This document shows positions 26,219 to 35,613 of a stretch of 64,000 nt of DNA, piece after piece (the stretch's first letter is position 1; every line of letters begins with the position of its first letter). The stretch is from Magnetococcales bacterium (GTDB taxonomy: Bacteria > Pseudomonadota > Magnetococcia > Magnetococcales > Magnetaquicoccaceae): positions 1 through 64,000 of the forward strand of contig JADGBT010000017.1 in the NCBI GenBank assembly GCA_015231375.1. Direction: 5' to 3'. The notes beneath the pieces are model-generated. The model saw nothing but the letters and a program-made list of their open reading frames with translations, was not told where the DNA came from and did no database searches. Position numbers and translations under genes: made by a program.

Positions 26219-29200
26219 CTACCTGCTCAACACCGACAAGGAGGCGATGGTGATGGCCCATTGACTCAAGATCTGGGTCACGTCCTTGACGGATCCCATG
26301 ATTTCAAACGGTTTGGGATCCAGGGGCACGACGATCGTGCTGCCTGGAACCAGGCCGGTCCCTTGTTGATCCCACCAGTTGGATAGACTCCAGAGCGCCT
26401 GGGCCTTGCCATCCGGCAGCACCACGAAGGTATCCCCCTTGCTGGCGTTGTCCTTGAAGCCGCCGGCCCACTTGATATAATCCGTGGGGGAGTGCTCTTT
26501 CACGAACAGAAACGATCCCGGATTGAACACCGCGCCGGTCACCGACACTTCGCTGGGTCGCTTGGGCATGAAGAGACGGTCTCCGGCCTCCAGATAGACA
26601 TCCAGCTCCGGATTGGCCTTGAGCTGTTGCGGATCCACCTCCACCACCATGCGCCCCAGGGGTTCCACGGAGCGCAACGACGTGATGATGCCTCGGATGC
26701 TCTCCATGATCGAGCCGGTATCCCCTTTCTCCCGGCTGGAGCTCATCAGACCGGCCACGCCCATTTCCAACTCCCGCGCCACCCGCTCGAAGCTCTCCTT
26801 CTGGGTTTTCTGGATGGAGGTGCGGGTGAAGATCGCTCCGTGGGGATAGGCGTGTACCGTGACGCCTCCGGCCCGTTGGATGATGTCCGACAGTTTGTCG
26901 TTGCGGCGGATGTCGTACAGTCCGGAACGGATGAACTCCCCTTCCAGGCGCACATAACCGATCTCGCGGTCGGAAAAGATCGGATTGAAACGCAGCACAT
27001 CCCCCGGAGACAGTTCCAGGGTGTCGAGGGGGCGGCTGGAGAAATCCAGGATCGAACGGGTGGTGTTGGCGCCTTTTCCGGCGCTGATCTGGGAGCGGGA
27101 GAGTTCCACCTGTTTCATGTCGGCCCGGCTGGTCACCCCGCCTCCGGACTGCACCAAAGCAGCGAGTTTCGTGCCGGACAGCACCGGAAAGACTCCGGGA
27201 GTCCGCACTTCGCCGGTGAGGATGGTGGCGTTTTCCAGCGCGAAGGGCAGGATCTCCGGGTAACGCTCGAAAATGGCCGGACACCCCTGTTTTGCGTTGG
27301 CGGTCAGTTCGGTGGTCACCATGGTGGTGGTTTTGTCAATCGGTTTTTTCGCGGTGATTTTGTTGCTTTCGAATTCGGTGATGGAGAGATTGATGGCACT
27401 GGAGAAGCGGAAGGCGTCCGAAGAGGACATTAAATCGGCCAGATGCTGCAAGGAGCTGCATTCCATGGTGGATCGCTTGCCCAGAAGCACCCCTTGCACC
27501 AGGGGATTGGAGAGAAAACGGATATCCGCAGCCGACAGAACGATCAGTTCATCCTGGTCCCGGAGGGTGAAATCGTGGTTCTGGTCTCCCTGGAGGACCG
27601 ACTCCAGGTTGATGGAGTCGAGTTTCAGGTTGCGGCTGACCGGATCGACCCGGCGCAGCACGGAGAAGAGCAGGTAGGGATCGGGTTTCAACACGTTGGT
27701 GTCGAGCAGGAAGTGTCGGGCGGTGGGCACCGATTGCAATGTGCGTTGTTGCTCGCGGGTGACGTGACCGGTCATGCGCACCTGTCCGATCTTGAAGCTC
27801 AGAACATCGCCGGGTTGCAAGGCGAAGGTGGATTGCTCCTGGGCTGGCAGTTCGATGACGCGCCGGGTGGACTGTTCGGATCCTTGTTTGCGGTCAATTT
27901 GGAATTTCAAGGAGAGGTTTTTGTCGAAGCGGGTCGATCCGACCACGCCACGGGCCATGGCGAGCAGATCCGCCATGCGGGTGCCCGGCAGCACGGGGAA
28001 CAGGGTGGGATGGTCTTCGTTGCCTTCGAGCAGCACGGAGTTGTCCAGCAACAGGGGCATCAGATCTGGATACTTGTTGAAAATTGCCGGACAGGTGGCG
28101 GCGGGCGGAGGTTCCAGGCCGGTGGGGGCTGCGACCGGAACCGCCGCTTTGAGCCGGGGCGCGGCTTTGAGGTCGGCCAGACCGGTGAAGGGGGTGGCCG
28201 GGGTCTCTTGCAACTGGGTGGCGGTGGTGAGTCGCAAGGATTCGGCGGACTCTTGGACCGGTTGTTTGGACTCGGTGCTGCCTTTGCCGGTCATGACTCC
28301 CATCTCTTTGAGCTGGTAAAGATTGGCAAAACGCAAGGGGGCCGAGGTGGCGGTGATGGACTCCAGCCGGTTCAGGGCGAGGCATGGATTGGGTGGAGCC
28401 TTGCGTTGGAGCACGGCGGCCACCGGTGCGGACGACAGGAAACGAATATCCTCCTGACTCAAGATGATCAGGATGTCGTGATTGGTCAGGGGGTGGTCCA
28501 ACTCCTCGCGCGCGACGATCAATCCCAAGTCGATGGGCACGAAGGTGCGGGTGCGGGTTTTGGGATCGGTGCGGTAGATCACGCCGAAGGGCAGATAGGG
28601 ATCCGGCAGCAGCAGTTCGGGATCCGTGATCAGGGTGCGCACCGTCGGAGCCGAGTGCATGGAGCGGGTGTGGGTGCGACTGACGTGTCCTTCCAGGGCG
28701 ACTTCTCCCATCAGGGTGGGACTCAGTTTCGACTCCACCAGCAGGATGTTGCCATTGGACAGGGGCATATTCTTGTGGGTGTTGATCTCCACCAGGGATT
28801 CCCGGTCACGGGCGTCCGGTTTGAGCAGGGAGAAGCGGTTGCCCTGGGGAGCGACCGTGCCGCCGGCCATCTCCAGCAGGGTGTTCAAGGGGAGATTTTC
28901 TTTTTTATGGGGCAGTTCGTAGATGCCCGGACGTTTGACCAGTCCCGAGATGCCGAGCACCGCGCCAATCGGTGGCACCACGATGCGGTCGCCCACGCTC
29001 AAGGTGGGATCCTTGCCGCCGCCATCCTTGTCGAGCAGGGCGTACAGGTCCACCTGTTGCACCTGGCCGTTGCGGTGCAACTGCACGGAACGCAGGGAAC
29101 CGGTCTTGCGCACGCCGCCGGCGATGCTCAAGGCGTCCAGCAGGGTGGAAAGTCCGGTCACCCGATGCATGCCGGGCATGCCCACCTCGCCCATCACATA

Positions 29201-29839
29201 GACCGAGAAGAAGCGAAACGAGCCGATGGAGACGAACACCTCGGTGCCGACTTGCGTGGTGCGCACCTTTTCCCGTAATTCGTCGCGGAACTCTCCGAAG
29301 GGACGACCCATGGCGGTGATGGGGTCGGACAGGAAAGGCACCATGATGCGGCCTTCCATGTCCACCCGCGTCGTGGTGTTCTTTTCGTTGCGTCCCCGGA
29401 ATGTGATGACCAGTTCATCGCCGACGCCCAGGATATAGGAGTCCGGGGCCGATCCCACCACCGGTGCGGTGCGGTCCTTGGGCTGCTGGAACATGTTGTA
29501 ACCGAATTGGAACAGATTGTTTTTGGCTCGCAGGGAAAAATCGGCCTCCAGCAGGGAGACGCCACGGTCGGCGCCATCGGCGGTGGGCGGCTGTCTTTTG
29601 CTGTCCTGGGTGCGTAGTTGATCCAGTTGGGGGGTGGGGCTTGTCTGTTGCAGGTCTCGCAGGGTGTTGAACGGCTTGAACTGCCCTATTTCTTCGCCAA
29701 TCGGGGCCGGACCGTCATCCCCGGCGATGAGCGCGCCTGGACCGGTCAGCAGACACGCCAGCAATACGAGCCGCATCATCAGACTCCGTTTCGCCACGAC
29801 GAATCGATTTTTCCACAGGTAGTTCAGAGCCATGTTCAT
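26219..29839 (-). CDS. Large polysaccharide-export protein with repeated SLBB domains
   Basis: A 1,206-residue exported protein. A signal sequence ends near residue 40 (MMRLVLLACLLTGPGALIAG). A Poly_export domain begins near residue 133 (YILGVGDELVITF) and is followed by a string of SLBB beta-grasp domains. Wza-type export proteins are usually under 400-900 residues, so this is long. The extra length comes from an internal duplication. The segment around 446-595 recurs around 753-862, each copy with IRFLS.., a Cys-centred patch and CPAIF(N/E)(K/R)YP. No wzc, glycosyltransferase or other capsule gene is near. It lies 104 bases after the copper-chaperone gene, with a phased repeat between. Starts at 29839, 29833 or 29779 are all possible. 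Confidence 0.85.
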   Translation of the reverse strand: MNMALNYLWKNRFVVAKRSLMMRLVLLACLLTGPGALIAGDDGPAPIGEEIGQFKPFNTLRDLQQTSPTPQLDQLRTQDSKRQPPTADGADRGVSLLEADFSLRAKNNLFQFGYNMFQQPKDRTAPVVGSAPDSYILGVGDELVITFRGRNEKNTTTRVDMEGRIMVPFLSDPITAMGRPFGEFRDELREKVRTTQVGTEVFVSIGSFRFFSVYVMGEVGMPGMHRVTGLSTLLDALSIAGGVRKTGSLRSVQLHRNGQVQQVDLYALLDKDGGGKDPTLSVGDRIVVPPIGAVLGISGLVKRPGIYELPHKKENLPLNTLLEMAGGTVAPQGNRFSLLKPDARDRESLVEINTHKNMPLSNGNILLVESKLSPTLMGEVALEGHVSRTHTRSMHSAPTVRTLITDPELLLPDPYLPFGVIYRTDPKTRTRTFVPIDLGLIVAREELDHPLTNHDILIILSQEDIRFLSSAPVAAVLQRKAPPNPCLALNRLESITATSAPLRFANLYQLKEMGVMTGKGSTESKQPVQESAESLRLTTATQLQETPATPFTGLADLKAAPRLKAAVPVAAPTGLEPPPAATCPAIFNKYPDLMPLLLDNSVLLEGNEDHPTLFPVLPGTRMADLLAMARGVVGSTRFDKNLSLKFQIDRKQGSEQSTRRVIELPAQEQSTFALQPGDVLSFKIGQVRMTGHVTREQQRTLQSVPTARHFLLDTNVLKPDPYLLFSVLRRVDPVSRNLKLDSINLESVLQGDQNHDFTLRDQDELIVLSAADIRFLSNPLVQGVLLGKRSTMECSSLQHLADLMSSSDAFRFSSAINLSITEFESNKITAKKPIDKTTTMVTTELTANAKQGCPAIFERYPEILPFALENATILTGEVRTPGVFPVLSGTKLAALVQSGGGVTSRADMKQVELSRSQISAGKGANTTRSILDFSSRPLDTLELSPGDVLRFNPIFSDREIGYVRLEGEFIRSGLYDIRRNDKLSDIIQRAGGVTVHAYPHGAIFTRTSIQKTQKESFERVARELEMGVAGLMSSSREKGDTGSIMESIRGIITSLRSVEPLGRMVVEVDPQQLKANPELDVYLEAGDRLFMPKRPSEVSVTGAVFNPGSFLFVKEHSPTDYIKWAGGFKDNASKGDTFVVLPDGKAQALWSLSNWWDQQGTGLVPGSTIVVPLDPKPFEIMGSVKDVTQILSQWAITIASLSVLSR

Positions 29840-29871
29840 TTTTTCATTCGGTTCCTGACGCCAGATGTTTC

Positions 29872-29915
29872 ATTGGGGTCGCAATGGGATCACATTGGGG
29901 TCGTATTGGGATCAA
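29872..29915. repeat. 11-bp phased tandem repeat upstream of the SLBB gene
   Basis: Two 22-base copies (ATTGGGGTCGCAATGGGATCAC, then ATTGGGGTCGTATTGGGATC plus AA) sit head to tail with three mismatches. Each copy is itself two 11-base units of the form ATTGGGRTC. That gives four units spaced about one helical turn apart, in the 104 bases between the PCu(A)C stop codon and the SLBB start. This arrangement suits cooperative binding of a regulator on one face of the DNA, but no known operator was matched. Confidence 0.75.
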
Positions 29916-29943
29916 TTGGTGGCGCCGACTGGTGGTGGCGCTG

Positions 29944-30426
29944 TCAGTGGTTGTGGTGTTCATGGCCTTCTGGAGGCTTGTTGCCGCCGACCGCCTCCCG
30001 GACCTCGGCCACCACCGGCAGTTCGGCACCGTCGGAGAAGGTCAGGGTGAGGGGTACCCGGTCTTTGGGGTGCAGGGGTTTTTGCGGGCCGATCAGCATG
30101 ATGTGCAGACCGCCCGGAACCAGTTGGATCTGGGCGCCGGGCGCGACGGGCACCGAGGCTTTGGCCCGCATCTGGCTTTGGCCTTCGTGTTGCACGGTTT
30201 CGTGCAGTTCGACCTTGGCAAACAGGGGACTCTTGGCGCCCACGAGGTTTCTTGGGGTGGCGCCGGTGTTGTGGAGGGTCATGTAGGCGGCCTGGGTCTG
30301 CGCGACCGGGGGAGCGGCCCGCACCCAGGGATCCAGTACGTGCATGGTCTCTGCGGCCCAGGCCGGACTTCCGCCCAGCAGGGTTCCCAGCAGCAGTGAA
30401 GCCAGCAATGCATTCAGGCGTTTCAT
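29944..30426 (-). CDS. Periplasmic copper chaperone PCu(A)C
   Basis: A 160-residue secreted protein. A signal peptide (about 1-25, ending SPAWAAE) precedes a DUF461 domain. The copper site follows the H-M-X10-M-X21-H-X-M pattern, seen as VELHETVQHEGQSQM and, 22 residues on, GGLHIML. A His-rich end (HEHHNH) may hold extra metal. PCu(A)C delivers copper to the CuA centre of cytochrome oxidase together with SCO proteins. Here it overlaps the SCO gene by four bases, which confirms the pairing. Confidence 0.9.
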   Translation of the reverse strand: MKRLNALLASLLLGTLLGGSPAWAAETMHVLDPWVRAAPPVAQTQAAYMTLHNTGATPRNLVGAKSPLFAKVELHETVQHEGQSQMRAKASVPVAPGAQIQLVPGGLHIMLIGPQKPLHPKDRVPLTLTFSDGAELPVVAEVREAVGGNKPPEGHEHHNH

Positions 30427-31109
30427 GGGGATTCTCCATAATGTTTGCGAATTTTGCCGAACAACTCGGCGATGATGGCCGGTTGGTGCATCTGGGGCTG
30501 AAACAGGGCGACGAACTGTCCCTTCGGATCCAGCAGGAAAAAGACCGAGGAGTGGCTGATCAGGGAGGAGTCGTCCCCCTTGTCCGATGGGGAGGGCAGA
30601 ACGTAATAGGCGCCCAACTGTTTGGAAAAGGCGCGGATCTGCTCCTGGGGACCGGTGACCCCGAGAAATTCGGGATGAAAATAGGGCACGTAGGCCTTGA
30701 GCAGTTCCGTGGTGTCCCGTTGGGTATCCACGGAGACGAACACGCCCTGGATCGCTGCGAGACCGCCGGGTTGTTTTTCCAAGAGCGCGTACACTTCGGC
30801 CAGAAGGCCCATGGAGACCGGGCAGACATCCGGGCAGTGGGTATAGCCGAAAAAGAGAAACGTCCACTTTTTGAGCAGACGTTGGGGATCGAACGGGCGA
30901 TTTTCGTGGTCGGTCAGCGCAAACGGCTGCAATGCGCGCGGGGAGGGGAGCAGGACGCCGATCAGGTCTTTGTCCATGGTCAAGGAGGGATCGGGACCGG
31001 GGCCGGTGAGGGCGCTGTGGATGCGGAGTCCGATCAGGCCCAGTCCCGTTCCGCCCAGCAGAGCCAGTATGGCTTGGCGGCGGGAGATTTTTTGCGGCAG
31101 GAAGTTCAT
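30423..31109 (-). CDS. SCO-family copper/redox protein
   Basis: A 228-residue thioredoxin-fold protein for cytochrome oxidase assembly. The copper-binding CPDVC lies after FGYTHCPDVCPVSMG, and the third ligand His is in LISHSSVFFLLD. The amino end has SRRQAILALLGGTGLGLIGL, a twin-arginine-like signal or anchor. The start at 31109 is preferred because GGAGG lies upstream. The longer frame begins without one. It leads the PCu(A)C gene. Confidence 0.88.
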   Translation of the reverse strand: MNFLPQKISRRQAILALLGGTGLGLIGLRIHSALTGPGPDPSLTMDKDLIGVLLPSPRALQPFALTDHENRPFDPQRLLKKWTFLFFGYTHCPDVCPVSMGLLAEVYALLEKQPGGLAAIQGVFVSVDTQRDTTELLKAYVPYFHPEFLGVTGPQEQIRAFSKQLGAYYVLPSPSDKGDDSSLISHSSVFFLLDPKGQFVALFQPQMHQPAIIAELFGKIRKHYGESP

Positions 31110-31306
31110 GCGCCCGGGCTCTCCTCCGTGGTTGTGTGGATGGAACAATCTGATCTTTGTGAAGAAATCGGATTGTTCTCAAGAATGGTCCCTTGTCAAC
31201 CGATTGGACGCATTCTAGCCTTTTTCCACTCCATAAGCCACCCCCCCCGTGGGCGGGCAGGGGAGAAAACCGTTATCAACCCCCATCATGCCAGGAATGC
31301 ACGCCC

Positions 31307-32296
31307 ATGACCGCCCTTGCCGCGCCTACGCCCCATGCCGTCATGCGGGCGGTGATTTTCGATCGGGGGTTGGCTTGGTTGGATCCGGCCCGACCGGTGC
31401 CGGTTCCCGGCCCGGGCGAGGCGTTGATCCGGGTGGTGCTGGCCGGAGTGTGCGCCACGGATCACGCGCTTTTACGCGGTTACGCGGATTTTTCCGGGAT
31501 TCCGGGTCATGAGTTCGTCGGTCTGGTGGCGTCCGCTCCGGATGAGCCCGCGTGGGAGGGAAAACGGGTGGTGGGGGAGATCACCGTGGGATGCGGTCGG
31601 TGCGTTCCCTGTCTGAATCGGGATCGGGGCCACTGCTTGAACCGTGGCGTGGTGGGGATCCGTCATCGGGACGGGGTGTTCGCCGACTGGGTGACTCTGC
31701 CTGTGGTCAATCTGCACGCCGTGCCCGCTGGCGTCGGGGATCGGGCGGCGCTGTTTGTCGAACCACTGGCGGCGGCGCTGGAGATCGTGCAGCAGACCTA
31801 TGTGCGTCCCACGGACCGGGTGGCGGTGGTCGGGGATGGCAAACTGGGTCTGCTGGTGGCCCAGGTGCTGGCCTTGACCGGTTGCGAGTTGACCCTGATC
31901 GGCCGTCATCCCCGTCCGTGGCTGGAGGCGCGGGGCATCGGGGTGCGGGAGGCCTCCCGGCTTGCCGAGGGGTGGCGGGCCGATCTGGTGGTGGAGTGTT
32001 CCGGCACCCCGGAGGGGTTGACCCTGGCCCGGGGTCTGGTGCGCGCCCGGGGGCGGCTGGTGTTGAAGAGTACCCACGCGGCGGCGACGGCTGTGGATCT
32101 GGCCTCCTGGGTGGTGGATGAGATCGTGGTGCTGGGGTCTCGTTGTGGTCCGTTTCCGGCGGCGCTGCGTCTGCTGGAACGCGGGCTTGTGGTGGTGGAA
32201 CCCCTGATCGGGGCGATCTTCTCCCTGGATGACGCCATGGGAGCCTTGACGAAAAGTCGGGAGAAGGGCACGCTGAAGATCGTTTTGCAACCGTGA
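31307..32296 (+). CDS. Zinc-dependent medium-chain alcohol dehydrogenase
   Basis: A 329-residue MDR-family oxidoreductase. Catalytic zinc ligands appear in GVCATDHALLRG and GIPGHEFVG. Structural zinc Cys residues are in GCGRCVPCLNRDRGHCLNRG. The NAD(P) fold starts at VAVVGDGKLGLLVAQVLAL. The substrate is not evident, and threonine- or sorbitol-dehydrogenase-like roles are possible. AGGAA precedes the ATG at 31307. It is divergent from the SCO gene and is followed after 50 bases by a HAD phosphatase. Confidence 0.85.
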   Translation: MTALAAPTPHAVMRAVIFDRGLAWLDPARPVPVPGPGEALIRVVLAGVCATDHALLRGYADFSGIPGHEFVGLVASAPDEPAWEGKRVVGEITVGCGRCVPCLNRDRGHCLNRGVVGIRHRDGVFADWVTLPVVNLHAVPAGVGDRAALFVEPLAAALEIVQQTYVRPTDRVAVVGDGKLGLLVAQVLALTGCELTLIGRHPRPWLEARGIGVREASRLAEGWRADLVVECSGTPEGLTLARGLVRARGRLVLKSTHAAATAVDLASWVVDEIVVLGSRCGPFPAALRLLERGLVVVEPLIGAIFSLDDAMGALTKSREKGTLKIVLQP

Positions 32297-32346
32297 CGGC
32301 TGTTGCGTCCGGGTTCTCCTTACCTTGAAAGTGCGGAGTCGCGTGC

Positions 32347-33012
32347 ATGTCCATCCGGTATGATCTGGTGATTTTCGATTGTGACGGCACCCTGGTGGAC
32401 AGTCTGGACGGGATCGTGCGTTCGGTCAATCTGGCGCTGGTCGAGGTGGGACTGGAGGAGGCGTTGCCACGGGAGCGGATCGCCGGGGTGGTGGGACTCT
32501 CCTTGTTCGAGGCGATGAGCGTGCTGTTGCCCGAATACTCTCCCGAATGGCGCGCCCGCGCGGTGGCGGCCTACAAGAGTCATTATCAGCGTTTGGCCGA
32601 CGGTGGCGAGTTGACCACTCCGCTGTTTCCGGGGGTGCGGGCCACTCTGGAGAGTCTGCGGGATCACGGGATCACGATGGCCGTGGCCACGGGCAAGTCG
32701 TTGCGCGGGCTGGAGCGCACGGTGCGGGAGCAGCGTTTGCAAGGGTTTTTCGAGGTGCTGATGACCTCGGATCACGCGCCGAGCAAACCCCATCCCGCCA
32801 TGATCGAGCAGATCCTGGCCGCCACCGGAGCGGCGGCCAACCGGTCGCTGATGGTCGGGGATACGGTGTTCGACCTGGAAATGGGGCGCCATGCGCGGGT
32901 TGAGACAGCGGCGGTGACGTTCGGTTGTCACGACCGGCGCCGACTGGCGGAGGCGGCTCCGGATCACTGGCTGGATCGATTGCCCGAATTGTTGCCGATT
33001 GTGGGGATTTGA
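32347..33012 (+). CDS. HAD phosphatase, phosphoglycolate phosphatase-like
   Basis: A 221-residue HAD hydrolase of subfamily IA. Motif I is LVIFDCDGTLVDSLDG, motif II Thr is in VATGKSLRG, the Lys is in SKPHPAMIEQ and motif IV is MVGDTVFDLEMG. Size and cap fit Gph-type phosphoglycolate phosphatases, though pyrophosphatase or nucleotidase activity cannot be excluded. It lies between the alcohol dehydrogenase and a retropepsin-like gene on the same strand. Confidence 0.82.
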   Translation: MSIRYDLVIFDCDGTLVDSLDGIVRSVNLALVEVGLEEALPRERIAGVVGLSLFEAMSVLLPEYSPEWRARAVAAYKSHYQRLADGGELTTPLFPGVRATLESLRDHGITMAVATGKSLRGLERTVREQRLQGFFEVLMTSDHAPSKPHPAMIEQILAATGAAANRSLMVGDTVFDLEMGRHARVETAAVTFGCHDRRRLAEAAPDHWLDRLPELLPIVGI

Positions 33013-33071
33013 GAGCCAAAGCCTGTCGTGTGCGGGCGTGTGCGTTTGGGGAACAGGGCCGGAGGGGAGGC

Positions 33072-34025
33072 ATGGGACACGGTGCGCTGGGTTGGTTGAT
33101 GATGGCCGTGTTGCTGATCGGGTCTGGATCCTGGGCGTGGGGGGAGCCGGTGCTGCGCCACTGCATCGATGCCCGTGGCCGGACCATCCTGAAGGGAGAA
33201 CCCTGCGCGCCGGGGGAACGCGACCGCAATCCCCTGCCGCCGGATGAGGTGATTCCGTTGCTGGCCAAGGGATCCCATGGCCAGTATTGGATTTCGGTCT
33301 TGGTCAACAACCGGATCACGGTGGATTTCCTGATTGATACCGGGGCCAATGTGGTGGCCTTGCCGATGGATGTCATCGACCGGATGACGGTACAGGGATT
33401 GATCCGGCCCGAAGACTGGTTGGGCATGGCGGTTTCGACCCTGGCGGACGGCTCCAGCGGTCGTCACGCCGTGGCCCGGCTGGACAGTCTGCGTATCGGC
33501 AGCCGGGAGCTGCATCAGGTGGCGGTCACCGTGACGCCGAGCAAGGGATTGCCGCTGCTTGGCACCCCGGTGCTGGAGCAGCTCGGGGCCTGGCGCATCG
33601 ATCCGAAGAAACGTCAGTTGCTGATTCTCCGTCAACCCGGCGACGACACCGGATCGGCGACGCCGGAGCGGGGGAGGGGGGTCGAAAAACCGGTGGCCGC
33701 TCCGCTCGACACGCGCGGTTCCGATCCGCGTCAGCCTGTGTCGCGGGCCGGGAAACCGGTGGACGGTCCGGTCGGCAAGCGTGGCCCGTCCCCGAATGGC
33801 CCGTCCCCGAAGGGTCTGCCGGCGCCGGAGGTCGGTCAGGGTCCGGCGGAGCGGAAGAGTCTGCCGGCGCGTTCCGGACAGCCGTCGGAGCCGGTCCGGA
33901 ACGCGCCCGGAGTGGGCAAGACCTTGAGACAGTGCTGGCGGGCCGATGGAACCACCTATCTGGCGGTTCCCCCCTGTCCTCCCGGCGGGGAGGTGGTGCC
34001 GCTCACTGGCAGAAGTAGTGAATGA
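33072..34025 (+). CDS. Retropepsin-like aspartic protease family protein
   Basis: A 317-residue secreted or anchored protein. A hydrophobic signal covers about residues 4-24. The aspartic protease-like core contains VDFLIDTGANVVALPMDVID, with DTG as the single catalytic Asp motif, and PLLGTPVLEQL near the fold end. Bacterial clan-AA retropepsins of this type act as dimers on envelope proteins. From about residue 195 the protein turns into a proline-, glycine- and arginine-rich linker and ends with a short Cys-containing piece (QCWRADGTTYLAVPPCPP) that echoes an earlier Cys-rich segment after the signal. The stop lies 23 bases inside the convergent lipoprotein gene. GGAGGGGAGG precedes the start. 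Confidence 0.8.
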   Translation: MGHGALGWLMMAVLLIGSGSWAWGEPVLRHCIDARGRTILKGEPCAPGERDRNPLPPDEVIPLLAKGSHGQYWISVLVNNRITVDFLIDTGANVVALPMDVIDRMTVQGLIRPEDWLGMAVSTLADGSSGRHAVARLDSLRIGSRELHQVAVTVTPSKGLPLLGTPVLEQLGAWRIDPKKRQLLILRQPGDDTGSATPERGRGVEKPVAAPLDTRGSDPRQPVSRAGKPVDGPVGKRGPSPNGPSPKGLPAPEVGQGPAERKSLPARSGQPSEPVRNAPGVGKTLRQCWRADGTTYLAVPPCPPGGEVVPLTGRSSE

Positions 34026-34434
34026 CCGAGTTGTTTTCTTCCAGCACCACGAAGGTGTGAATGCACCCTTTGCCATCCTTGGGATAGTACAGATAGCCTT
34101 CCGAGGCGGAACGGCCTTTCATGGTGACATCCAGGATCATGTTGGGTTGGCCGAAGCGGTTGATCAGTTCCTTGCCCGTGGAGCCGACGAGGGTTTCCGG
34201 CTTGCCGGTGGAGGGATGGGCCGTGGGCGGGGTCGGTTTGGGCATCAGGGGGGGATGACCGGTTCGGGGGGTCTCCTGGGAGGCTGTTTTGCTGTCCCGT
34301 GGGGGTGATTTGGACTCCTGGACCGAGGCGGGGTTGCCCGGTGGTTGCGGGGAGGCGCTGTCCGTGGTGACGCAACCGGACACGAACAGGCCGGACAACA
34401 GGGCCATCTGGAATGCCTTCGCCATGTGTGTCAT
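34003..34434 (-). CDS. Small putative lipoprotein
   Basis: A 143-residue protein with a lipobox-like signal (ALLSGLFVSGC, Cys near residue 21). A proline- and serine-rich linker follows, then a compact carboxy domain from about residue 80 (GSTGKELINRFGQPNMILDV). The domain resembles SmpA/BamE-like small outer-membrane folds in its LINRFGQP turn, but I cannot name it. Two Cys residues near the end may pair. Its end overlaps that of the retropepsin gene. Confidence 0.65.
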   Translation of the reverse strand: MTHMAKAFQMALLSGLFVSGCVTTDSASPQPPGNPASVQESKSPPRDSKTASQETPRTGHPPLMPKPTPPTAHPSTGKPETLVGSTGKELINRFGQPNMILDVTMKGRSASEGYLYYPKDGKGCIHTFVVLEENNSVIHYFCQ

Positions 34435-34461
34435 GTGTTTCCAATCATCCTTGCGAGTCGT

Positions 34462-35400
34462 TCATCCATCCGCCAGGATCCGGCTTTCGATGGCCTTGCG
34501 GATTTCGATCGCCTGACTGGTCGGTACTTGACAGGTGCCGGCCGCCGCATGGCCGCCGCCGCCGTATTGCAGACACAGGGAACCGATGTGGGTTTTCGAG
34601 GTGCGGTTGAAGATCGATTTGCCCAGGGCGTAGACCGTGGTCTTGCGCGTCGGACCCCAGAGGATGTGCAACGAGATGTTGCATTGGGGGTAGAGGGCAT
34701 AGATCATGAACCGGTTGCCGGGAAAGATGGTGTCGTCGTGACGCAGATCCAGCACGGCCAGATTGTTGTGTATTTTGGTGCGGGTTTGGATCTGGGTTTT
34801 GAACAGCTCTTCTTGTTCGAAATAGAACTCGGTCCGTTCGCGCACATCCGGCAGGGCCAGCACCTCGTCCACGGTGTGACGGCGGCAGTATTCGATCAGA
34901 TCCATCATCAGGGTGTAGTTGGAGATGCGGAACTCCCGGAAGCGTCCCAGTCCGGTACGCGGGTCCATGATGAAGTTCAGCAGCATCCAGCCGGAAGGGT
35001 TGAGCACGTCTTCTTCCAGCAGTTGTCCGGAGTCGGCCTTGTCCACGGCGGTGAGGATATCATCCGGAACGTGGGGAAAGGTCTGTTTGCCGCCGAAATG
35101 GTCATAGACCACCCGTGCCGCCGACAAGGCGTCGGGGTGGATGATGTGATTGTCGCAAACCTGATTGCCGGCCCGTTCCAGTTCGCTGGCATGGTGATCC
35201 AGCACCAGATGGGCGCCCGGCACATAGGGGAGATTGGTGATGATATCCCGTGCGGTGATGGGGATTTTGCCGTCCTGCATGTCTTTGGGCTGGACGAACA
35301 GGATATCGTCGATGATGTCCAGTTCGCGCAGCAGCATGGCGCTGACCAGTCCATCGAAATCGCTGCGCGTGACCAGGCGGTATTTTTGCGGTTGAGGCAT
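34462..35400 (-). CDS. DHH-family phosphoesterase
   Basis: A 312-residue metal-dependent phosphoesterase. RSDFDGLVSAMLL carries the first acidic motif, LVLDHHASELERA is the DHH motif, and the DHHA1 domain ends with YGGGGHAAAGTCQV. Relatives hydrolyse oligoribonucleotides, pApA or polyphosphate. The substrate here is open. AGGAG precedes the ATG at 35400. The longer frame from 35478 lacks a good site. It lies after a divergent promoter region shared with metZ. Confidence 0.82.
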   Translation of the reverse strand: MPQPQKYRLVTRSDFDGLVSAMLLRELDIIDDILFVQPKDMQDGKIPITARDIITNLPYVPGAHLVLDHHASELERAGNQVCDNHIIHPDALSAARVVYDHFGGKQTFPHVPDDILTAVDKADSGQLLEEDVLNPSGWMLLNFIMDPRTGLGRFREFRISNYTLMMDLIEYCRRHTVDEVLALPDVRERTEFYFEQEELFKTQIQTRTKIHNNLAVLDLRHDDTIFPGNRFMIYALYPQCNISLHILWGPTRKTTVYALGKSIFNRTSKTHIGSLCLQYGGGGHAAAGTCQVPTSQAIEIRKAIESRILADG

Positions 35401-35613
35401 GAAGCGGCTCCTGGGGCCAAGAGGGTGGATCCTCATTTTCGTAATGCAAGTATAGGGGATTTTTTTCATCCGATCCATTGCTAAAATCGGTCTTCAGCCT
35501 TTCGTGGCCGGATCCGATGGGCATAGAATGGGCCTGTGGCAAAGGGGGAGGCGCGCACGGCTTGGATGGTCGCGTCGGATTGGCGAAGGGACAAACGGGG
35601 AGGAAGGCAGCTC

